The notes under the pieces: generated by a model
The model's input: the letters and a program-made list of their open reading frames with translations, nothing else
The model's database searches: none
What the model was told of the DNA's origin: nothing
Position numbers and translations under genes: made by a program
Shown here: positions 25,197-30,908 of the stretch, piece by piece
How the letters are laid out: each line of letters opens with the position of its first letter
Position numbering within the stretch: position 1 is the stretch's first letter
Source of the DNA: Alphaproteobacteria bacterium
GTDB taxonomy: Bacteria; Pseudomonadota; Alphaproteobacteria; SHVP01
NCBI GenBank assembly: GCA_009694165.1
Contig: SHVP01000019.1
Location: forward strand, 1 to 30,908
Reading direction: 5' to 3'
Length of the DNA stretch: 30,908 bases

Positions 25197-25240
25197 GGCC
25201 TTGGCGGGAAAAAACCCTACCTTCGGTAGTAGCCAAGGCC
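25197..25240 (+). promoter_or_regulatory. Structured leader upstream of aapJ (three-way-junction-like)
   Basis: GGCCTTGGC (25197-25205) pairs perfectly with GCCAAGGCC (25232-25240). Between them, GGG-AAAAAA-CCC (25206-25217) and CTACC-TTC-GGTAG (25217-25229, sharing one C) can each form small hairpins. It lies about 80 bases before the aapJ start, in the divergent region between the HD-GYP and aap genes. It matches no riboswitch I recognise. It could be an attenuator, a small RNA or a divergent terminator. Confidence 0.5.
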
Positions 25241-25321
25241 CTGGCGCCGCCGCCATACTGCCGGTGGACCGAAGGGCGCCCTTAGAATGCCCGATCGGTG
25301 ATCTATTGGGAGGAACGACAC

Positions 25322-26347
25322 ATGAAGAAATTGGCCATTGTTGCGGCCGGCGCGGCCCTGGTCGCGCTGGGCTGGTCGGCCCCGGCCGATGCCGGCGCCG
25401 TGCTGAACGCGATCAAGCAAAAGGGCTTCGTACAATGCGGCGTCAATACCGGTCTAGCCGGCTTCGGCATCGCCGATAGCCAGGGCAATTGGACCGGCCT
25501 CGACGTCGATTTCTGCCGGGCGTTGGCCGCGGCCGTCCTCGGCGATCGGACCAAGGTGCGCTTCACGCCACTGTCGGCGCCGCAGCGCTTCACGGCGCTG
25601 CAGTCGGGCGAGATCGACATTCTGTCGCGTAACACAACGAATACGCTGACCCGCGATGGGTCGCTCGGCCTGCATTTTGCCGGCGTCTGGTTCTACGACG
25701 GCCAGGGCTTCATGGCGCCGCGCCGCCTCAACGTGAAGAGCGTCAAGGAACTCAACGGCGCCGAGATCTGCGTGCAGAGCGGCACGACGACGGAGCTCAA
25801 CCTCACCGACCACTTCCGCGCCAACAAGATGACCTTCAAGCCGGTCGTGTTCGAGGCGCTGGAAGAGTGGAAAAAGGCGTTCTTTGCCGGCCGTTGCCAG
25901 GCGACGACGACCGACGCCTCGTCGCTGGCGGCGATCCGGGTCACCGATGCGCCGAGTCCCGACGACTACGTCATCTTGCCCGAAATCATCTCCAAGGAGC
26001 CGCTTGGCCCGATGGTCCGGCGCGGCGACGACGAGTGGTTCGCCATCGTCAAGTGGGTGCTCAACCTCGCCATCGAAGCCGAGGAGAAGGGCATCACGAC
26101 GGCCAACGTCGATGACATGAAAAAGAGCACCGACGCGACGGTGCAACGCCTGATCGGTAACCGGGACGAAATGGGCAAGAAGCTAGGCCTCGACGACGAT
26201 TGGGGCTATCGCGTGGTCAAGCAGGTCGGCAACTACGGCGAGATGTTCGAGCGCAACGTCGGCGCCAAGTCGCCGCTCAAACTGCCGCGCGGTCCCAACG
26301 CCCAATGGTTGGACGGCGGCCTGATGTACAGCATGCCCGCTCGCTAG
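25322..26347 (+). CDS. aapJ: General L-amino-acid ABC transporter, periplasmic binding protein
   Basis: A 341-residue family-3 solute-binding protein matching AapJ. The Sec signal peptide is residues 1-24 (MKKLAIVAAGAALVALGWSA then PADAG). Mature hallmarks: VQCGVNTGLAGFGIADSQGN, WTGLDVDFCRALAAAVLGD, EIDILSRNTTNTLTRD, VQSGTTTELNL and the C-terminal QWLDGGLMY. AapJ delivers a broad range of L-amino acids to AapQM. ATG 25322 has GGGAGGA upstream. It is the first gene of aapJQMP and is followed by a very strong hairpin. A structured leader lies 80 bases upstream. Confidence 0.95.
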   Translation: MKKLAIVAAGAALVALGWSAPADAGAVLNAIKQKGFVQCGVNTGLAGFGIADSQGNWTGLDVDFCRALAAAVLGDRTKVRFTPLSAPQRFTALQSGEIDILSRNTTNTLTRDGSLGLHFAGVWFYDGQGFMAPRRLNVKSVKELNGAEICVQSGTTTELNLTDHFRANKMTFKPVVFEALEEWKKAFFAGRCQATTTDASSLAAIRVTDAPSPDDYVILPEIISKEPLGPMVRRGDDEWFAIVKWVLNLAIEAEEKGITTANVDDMKKSTDATVQRLIGNRDEMGKKLGLDDDWGYRVVKQVGNYGEMFERNVGAKSPLKLPRGPNAQWLDGGLMYSMPAR

Positions 26348-26357
26348 TTCAGGTAGA

Positions 26358-26385
26358 GGTTCCGCCCGGGCGACCGGGCGGAACC
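26358..26385 (+). other. 12-bp hairpin with GCGA tetraloop between aapJ and aapQ
   Basis: GGTTCCGCCCGG (26358-26369) and CCGGGCGGAACC (26374-26385) pair perfectly around GCGA, a GNRA tetraloop. It begins 11 bases after the aapJ stop. There is no U-run, so it is better explained as an RNA-stabilising or partial-termination hairpin that keeps the binding protein in excess over the permeases. Confidence 0.75.
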
Positions 26386-26422
26386 GTCCTGGTGCGGAAC
26401 ACCATGCAGCGGGCGGCATGGC

Positions 26423-27616
26423 ATGGTTGAGACGATGCCTCGTGCGGCGCTGCCGCCCGCGCGCAGCCTATGGAACAATCCGACCGCGCGAGCCGTGATC
26501 TATCAGATCATGGTGCTGGGCGGCGTCATTGCGCTTGCCGTCTACCTCGTCGACAACGTCCTCATCAATCTGGCCGAGCGCTCGATCCGGTCCGGATTTG
26601 GTTTTCTCAATCGCGAGGCCGGGTTCGAGCTGGGCGAAAGCCTGATCGCCTACGATCCGTCGCGCAGTTATGCCCGCGCCTATTTCGCCGGGTTCGTGAA
26701 CACCATGAAAGTGTCGTTCGTCGGCATCGTCGTCTGCTCACTGCTTGGGCTGCTCGTCGGCATCGCCCGGTTGTCGCGCAACTGGCTGGTGGCGAAGTTG
26801 GCCGCGGGCTACGTCGAAGCGATCCGCAACGTGCCGATCCTGCTGCAACTCGTCATGTGGTACGGCCTGATCATCAACATCTTGCCGCCGTCGACCAATG
26901 CAATCGAGCTGTTGCCGCGTCTCTACCTCAGCAAAAGCGGACTGTTGTTCCCGCTGCCGCTCTACGACCCGGCACACTTGGTTGTCGGCGCGATCCTCGT
27001 GCTCGGCATCGCCGCGGCGGTCGTCTATTCCCGTTGGTCCAAGCGCCGCCAGGAGGCGACGGGCAAGCTGCCACCGCAACTGTGGCCCATTCTCGGCCTC
27101 GTCGCCGGGCCGCCTGTCGCTGCCTTCCTGATCGCCGGCGCGCCACTGCAATGGGAGATCCCGGTCTTCCAACGTTTTCGCTTCGTCGGCGGCGGCGAAA
27201 TGACGCCCGAATTTCTCGCGCTGACCGCCGGCCTCGGCATCTACACCTCGGCCTTTGTCGCCGAGGTCGTGCGCTCGGGCATTCTCGCGATCGATTGGGG
27301 GCAGTCCGAGGCCGCCTCGGCGCTCGGGTTGCGCCGCGGTCCGGTGCTTCGTCTCGTCGTCCTGCCGCAGGCGCTGCGGGTGATCATCCCGCCGACCACG
27401 AATCAGTATCTCAATCTCACCAAGAACAGCTCGCTCGCAGTATCGGTCGGTTATCCCGATCTCACCGCAGTCTCGAACACCAGCCTCAATCAGACCGGAC
27501 AGGCCGTCGAATGCATCGCCATCATGATGGCGATCTATCTGACGCTCAGTCTCGCCATCTCGGCCGGCATGAATCTCTACAATCGCGCCGTCGCCATTCC
27601 GGACCGGCCGCGATGA
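26423..27616 (+). CDS. aapQ: Amino-acid ABC transporter permease AapQ
   Basis: A 397-residue permease of the His/Glu/Gln/Arg class. AapQ-specific blocks: FGFLNREAGFELGESLIAYD, then PSRSYARAYFAGFVNTMKVS and the EAA-type loop with SEAASALGLRRGPVLRLVVL followed by PQALRVIIPP. About eight hydrophobic segments and a long central region distinguish it from short family permeases. ATG 26423 has only a weak ribosome-binding site after the hairpin, consistent with lower expression than aapJ. Its stop overlaps the aapM start as ATGA (27613-27616). Confidence 0.94.
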   Translation: MVETMPRAALPPARSLWNNPTARAVIYQIMVLGGVIALAVYLVDNVLINLAERSIRSGFGFLNREAGFELGESLIAYDPSRSYARAYFAGFVNTMKVSFVGIVVCSLLGLLVGIARLSRNWLVAKLAAGYVEAIRNVPILLQLVMWYGLIINILPPSTNAIELLPRLYLSKSGLLFPLPLYDPAHLVVGAILVLGIAAAVVYSRWSKRRQEATGKLPPQLWPILGLVAGPPVAAFLIAGAPLQWEIPVFQRFRFVGGGEMTPEFLALTAGLGIYTSAFVAEVVRSGILAIDWGQSEAASALGLRRGPVLRLVVLPQALRVIIPPTTNQYLNLTKNSSLAVSVGYPDLTAVSNTSLNQTGQAVECIAIMMAIYLTLSLAISAGMNLYNRAVAIPDRPR

Positions 27617-28692
27617 CGTCGGCCGCCGTCGCCGCGCCGCCGCTTGGGCCGCTCAGTTGGCTACGCGACAATCTGTTCAGCAGCCCGCTCAACCTGGCGC
27701 TGACGATCGGCTCTCTCGGCCTTCTCGTGCTCGTCGTCCCTGCGGCCTTCGATTGGGCGATCGTCGAGGCGGTCTGGGGCACCGCCAGCCCGGCCGCGTG
27801 CCGGGGCGCCCACGGCGCCTGTTGGGCCTTCATCACCGAGAAACACCGGCTCATTCTGTTCGGCCGCTATCCGTTCGAAGAGCAATGGCGGCCGCTGCTC
27901 GGTCTCATCGTCCTGCTCGGACTCATCGGCGTCAGCTGCCTGCGCCGGTTCTGGCAAGCTTGGCTGGCCGGCCTGTGGGCGGTCGGGCTGATCGTCATCG
28001 GTGTCCTCATGTGGGGCGGCATCCTCGGCCTTTCCTTCGTCGAGACGACGCAGTGGGGCGGTCTGCCTTTGACCTTTATCCTGACCTCGGTCGGCATCGC
28101 CGTCGCGTTCCCGTGGGGAATTCTGCTGGCGCTTGGACGGCGTTCGCACATGCCGATCATCCGCTCCTTGTCGGTCGCCTACATCGAGCTGATCCGCGGC
28201 GTGCCGTTGATCAGCTTGTTGTTCATGGCCTCGTTTATGTTCCCGTTGTTCATGCCGGCGGGCGCGCAGATCAACGCCCTGCTACGGGCACAGGTGGCGA
28301 TCATCCTGTTTGCCGGCGCCTACCTGGCCGAGGTGATTCGCGGCGGCCTGCAGGCGATCCCGCGTGGCCAGATCGAGGCCGCCAACGCGATCGGTCTGAC
28401 CTACTGGCAGTCGATGCGCATGATCGTGCTGCCGCAGGCGATCCGCCTAGTCATCCCCGGGATCGTCAATTCGTTCATCAGCACGTTCAAGGACACTTCC
28501 CTCGTCGCCATCGTCAGCTTGACCGACCTGATGCTGGCGACCCGGCAGGCGGTCTCGGATCCGTTGTGGCGAGCCTTTTTCTTCGAGGGCTTCCTGTTCA
28601 TCGCGCTCATTTATCTCGTGTTCTGCTTCCTCATGTCTCGCTACAGCCAGTATCTCGAGACCGAGCTCAATGTCGGCCGGCGGCAGCGCTGA
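27613..28692 (+). CDS. aapM: Amino-acid ABC transporter permease AapM
   Basis: A 359-residue permease partner of AapQ. Typical blocks: [40 protein letters not shown], and the EAA loop [20 protein letters not shown] followed by [10 protein letters not shown]. An N-terminal soluble/extra helical part and the cysteine pair CRGAHGAC (about residues 62-69) occur before the conserved core. ATG 27613 overlaps the aapQ stop by four bases, so translation is coupled. It is followed by the ATPase gene after ten bases. Confidence 0.94.
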   Translation: MTSAAVAAPPLGPLSWLRDNLFSSPLNLALTIGSLGLLVLVVPAAFDWAIVEAVWGTASPAACRGAHGACWAFITEKHRLILFGRYPFEEQWRPLLGLIVLLGLIGVSCLRRFWQAWLAGLWAVGLIVIGVLMWGGILGLSFVETTQWGGLPLTFILTSVGIAVAFPWGILLALGRRSHMPIIRSLSVAYIELIRGVPLISLLFMASFMFPLFMPAGAQINALLRAQVAIILFAGAYLAEVIRGGLQAIPRGQIEAANAIGLTYWQSMRMIVLPQAIRLVIPGIVNSFISTFKDTSLVAIVSLTDLMLATRQAVSDPLWRAFFFEGFLFIALIYLVFCFLMSRYSQYLETELNVGRRQR

Positions 28693-28702
28693 AGGACGAT
28701 TC

Positions 28703-29455
28703 ATGACGACCGACGGCGCCACTCCCATCATCGAATTGAGCCACGTCGACAAGTGGTTCGGTGCGTTCCACGTGCTCAAGGACATAAACCTTGCGGTTGG
28801 TGCCAGCGAACGCATCGTTGTGTGTGGCCCGTCGGGGTCCGGCAAGTCGACGATGATCCGCTGCATCAACGCGCTCGAGGAGCACCAGTCGGGTCGCATC
28901 GTCGTCAACGGCACCGAGCTTACCCGCGACCTCAAGCGTATCGATCAGGTGCGTCGCCATGTCGGCATGGTGTTTCAGCAATTCAACCTGTTCCCGCATC
29001 TGACCGTGCTCGAGAACCTGTGCCTGGCGCCGGTATGGGTGCTGAACAAGCCACGGGCCGAGGCCGAGGCGACCGCCATGAAGTACCTTGAACGGGTGCG
29101 CATTCCCGAGCAGGCGCGCAAATATCCCAATCAGCTGTCGGGCGGGCAGCAACAGCGGGTGGCGATCGCCCGCGCGCTCTGCATGAATCCGAAGATCATG
29201 CTGTTCGACGAGCCGACCTCGGCGCTGGATCCAGAAATGATCAAGGAGGTGCTCGAGGTCATGGTCGAACTGGCCAACGACGGCATGACGATGATCTGCG
29301 TCACCCACGAGATGGGCTTCGCCCGCTCGGTTGCTAACCGCGTCGTCTTCATGGACGGCGGCGAAATCATCGAAGTGCAACCGCCCGAGGAATTCTTTCA
29401 CGCCCCCAAGTCGGAGCGCACCAAGCTTTTCCTGAGCCAGATCCTCAGTCATTAG
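28703..29455 (+). CDS. aapP: Amino-acid ABC transporter ATPase AapP
   Basis: A 250-residue single-domain ABC ATPase of the polar amino-acid class. Walker [11 protein letters not shown]-loop [15 protein letters not shown], signature LSGGQQQRV, Walker [15 protein letters not shown] and the H-loop [15 protein letters not shown] are all intact. ATG 28703 is chosen because GAAGGA lies just upstream; an in-frame ATG at 28670 is inside the aapM end. It completes aapJQMP. It converges on the cytochrome c gene with a 75-base gap. Confidence 0.95.
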   Translation: MTTDGATPIIELSHVDKWFGAFHVLKDINLAVGASERIVVCGPSGSGKSTMIRCINALEEHQSGRIVVNGTELTRDLKRIDQVRRHVGMVFQQFNLFPHLTVLENLCLAPVWVLNKPRAEAEATAMKYLERVRIPEQARKYPNQLSGGQQQRVAIARALCMNPKIMLFDEPTSALDPEMIKEVLEVMVELANDGMTMICVTHEMGFARSVANRVVFMDGGEIIEVQPPEEFFHAPKSERTKLFLSQILSH

Positions 29456-29530
29456 GGCCGCCGGCGGGCCGCGTGCAGGGCGCGCACCTGGTCCTTCGAG
29501 ACGCGCCCACGGCGTCGCCAAGGGTGGGTG

Positions 29531-29908
29531 CTACTTAGTCGCTTCTTTCAAGAAGGCGATGAGGTCGGCACGGTCGTCGTCCTTGCGAATGCCGACGAAC
29601 GTCATCTTGTTGCCCTTGATGAAATCGCTTGGTTTTTGCAGGTAGGTCGACAGTGCCCCCTCGGTCCACACCACGCCCGATTCCTTCATTGCCTTAGAAT
29701 AGCTGAAGTTGGGGCGCGACCCGGCCGGGCGGCCGAGCAGCCCATGCAGGTTGGGACCGACCCGATTGGCCCCGCCCGCCTTTACCGTGTGGCAGGAAAC
29801 GCACTGTTTGAACACCTTCTCACCGTTAGCGGCGCTGGCGGCAAGGACCGGACTCCGCCCGAATCCGAGCGCGGCGAGCGCGGCCGCTATCAGCACCAAC
29901 CGAACCAT
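29531..29908 (-). CDS. Class I cytochrome c, periplasmic
   Basis: A 125-residue small cytochrome c. The Sec signal peptide is MVRLVLIAAALAALGFGRSP then VLAASA. The haem site CVSCH is at about residues 36-40 and the distal Met ligand is in GNKMTFVGI. The spacing and the TVKAGGANRVGPNLHGLLGR region match mitochondrial-type cytochrome c2. It would carry electrons to a terminal oxidase or another acceptor. ATG 29908 is chosen over GTG 29914 because AGGGG is then eight bases upstream. It is a single gene, divergent from the STAS-MlaE gene. Confidence 0.92.
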   Translation of the reverse strand: MVRLVLIAAALAALGFGRSPVLAASAANGEKVFKQCVSCHTVKAGGANRVGPNLHGLLGRPAGSRPNFSYSKAMKESGVVWTEGALSTYLQKPSDFIKGNKMTFVGIRKDDDRADLIAFLKEATK

Positions 29909-30001
29909 CGACACGACCCCTAATCCCCTTCCCGCGGCCGAATATGTAGGGCCGAGGTCCGGTTACGTTCAAGGGGACAGGTCGCCCCCAGGGGACCGGC
30001 T

Positions 30002-30031
30002 GCCGGCGCACGAAGATCGTGAATTGCCGGC
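30002..30031. other. Nested hairpin upstream of the STAS-MlaE gene
   Basis: GCCGGC (30002-30007) and GCCGGC (30026-30031) flank CACGA-AGA-TCGTG (30009-30021). The inner stem is perfect, and the outer arms pair with a one-base and a four-base bulge. It lies 34 bases before the ATG at 30065 in the divergent gap with the cytochrome gene. It could be an operator or a leader structure. Confidence 0.4.
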
Positions 30032-30064
30032 TAAGGTGCGGTAGTAGGTTCACGGGTAGGGCGC

Positions 30065-30908
30065 ATGACCGGGTCGACACGCATCGCGACGGCGGAGGAG
30101 GGGGGCAAGCTGATCGTTGCCCCGGCTGGACGCTGGGCGATGGCGCAGGTGCCCGATCTCGATGATGCCATCCAGCGCATCTCGGTCCGCGGCCGCACCG
30201 CCGTCACCATCGATCTGAGCGGCATCGACTATCTCGACACCGCCGGGGCGCTGGCGCTGTTCCGCGGCGTGCGCGCGTGGCGGGCCTTCGGCACCCGCGT
30301 CGAGGTGCGCGGCGGATCGGCCGATCAGCGGGCGCTGCTCGAGTCAGTGGCGCGCCATCAGCCGCCGCTGGCGCCCGAACGGCAGCGGAGCTCTTTCGTC
30401 GACATGGTGGCCCATCTCGGAGCCGGAACGATCGATGTCGCGCGCGAGACGATCGATCTGATCGGCTTTCTCGGCCGCATTGTCGTGGCGCTGCTGGCGA
30501 CCTTGCGTCAGCCGCAGCGGCTCCGCTTGACCTCGCTGTTCTTTCACATGGAGGAGGTTGGGCTCAACGCCGTCCCCATCGTCGGTCTGATGGCATTCCT
30601 GCTGGGCGTCGTCCTCGCCTTTCAGGGCGCCAGCCAGTTGCAGCGCTTCGGCGCCGAGATCTTCGTCGTCAATCTGGTCGCCATCTCGCTGCTGCGCGAG
30701 ATCGGCGTGCTCATGACCGCGATCGTCGTCGCCGGTCGCTCGGGCAGCGCGTTTACCGCGCAGATCGGCTCGATGCAGGTCAATCAGGAAACCGACGCGC
30801 TGCAGGCCATGGGCCTGGAGCCGGTCGACGTCCTCGTCGTGCCCCGCCTGCTCGCGCTCGTCATCACGCTGCCGCTGCTTGCCTTCTTCGCCGACCTGGT
30901 CGGCCTGC
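30065..30908 (+). CDS. MlaE-family ABC permease with N-terminal STAS domain, 3'-partial
   Basis: At least 281 residues, open to the right edge. Residues about 1-100 form a STAS domain (GRTAVTIDLSGIDYLDTAGA, LALFRGVRAW). From about residue 135 the protein is an MlaE/Ttg2B-type permease with membrane helices and the hallmark REIGVLMTAIVVAGRSGSAF followed by TAQIGSMQVNQETDALQAMG. Such permeases move phospholipids or hydrophobic compounds between the inner and outer membranes, with MlaF and MlaD partners. STAS-fused permeases are a known variant in which the MlaB-like regulator is built in. ATG 30065 has GTAGGG upstream. The partner genes probably follow beyond the window. Confidence 0.9.
   Translation, partial: MTGSTRIATAEEGGKLIVAPAGRWAMAQVPDLDDAIQRISVRGRTAVTIDLSGIDYLDTAGALALFRGVRAWRAFGTRVEVRGGSADQRALLESVARHQPPLAPERQRSSFVDMVAHLGAGTIDVARETIDLIGFLGRIVVALLATLRQPQRLRLTSLFFHMEEVGLNAVPIVGLMAFLLGVVLAFQGASQLQRFGAEIFVVNLVAISLLREIGVLMTAIVVAGRSGSAFTAQIGSMQVNQETDALQAMGLEPVDVLVVPRLLALVITLPLLAFFADLVGL

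Overview
The window is GC-rich DNA with strongly G/C-biased third codon positions. Its gene content fits an alphaproteobacterium: an AapJQMP-type amino-acid transporter, several class III cyclases with the ...WDGV...K tail, an STAS-MlaE permease and a QEGLA metallopeptidase. The species cannot be named from the sequence. A Rhodospirillales-like background is an inference.

Layout. 1-6 kb: a methyltransferase cut by the left edge, a DUF1993 protein, a structured spacer, a LysR-regulator remnant, a cupin, an exported intradiol-dioxygenase-like protein, a DUF4864 protein, an AlgH/YqgE remnant, a QEGLA/MATCAP-like metallopeptidase and a glutathione S-transferase. 6-10.8 kb: a thiamine island made of an APH-type (probable thiamine) kinase, a TPP riboswitch and the ykoFEDC ECF transporter. 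11-13.9 kb: a second-messenger locus with a coiled coil of 36-residue repeats and a GAF-GAF-PAS-cyclase, both interrupted. 13.9-15.8 kb: phosphoglycerate kinase (minus strand) and a double-ACT protein. 15.8-21.4 kb: a minus-strand peptide ABC operon in which the two ATPases are fused. 21.6-25.1 kb: a CHASE2 adenylate cyclase and a frameshifted GAF-HD-GYP phosphodiesterase. 25.1-29.5 kb: the aapJQMP operon. 29.5-30.9 kb: a cytochrome c and an STAS-MlaE permease cut by the right edge.

How the genes work together. Two solute-binding-protein-led ABC operons and one ECF operon import peptides, amino acids and thiamine. Both binding-protein operons carry a strong hairpin between the binding-protein gene and the first permease gene. 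The thiamine system is under a TPP riboswitch whose 3' edge contains the ribosome-binding site of ykoF. The two cyclases and the HD-GYP protein form a cAMP / c-di-GMP signalling group.

Most notable signal. The coiled-coil gene holds four 36-residue repeats plus a half repeat in perfect register. The register continues through an in-frame TAG. Five loci in the window carry single-base frameshifts or stops, so either several signalling genes are decaying or the assembly contains indel errors. I found no mobile element, CRISPR array, rRNA or tRNA. I do not see an unambiguously new system. The repeat-coiled-coil/cyclase locus and the structured leaders upstream of aapJ and downstream of the DUF1993 gene are the best candidates for a second look.
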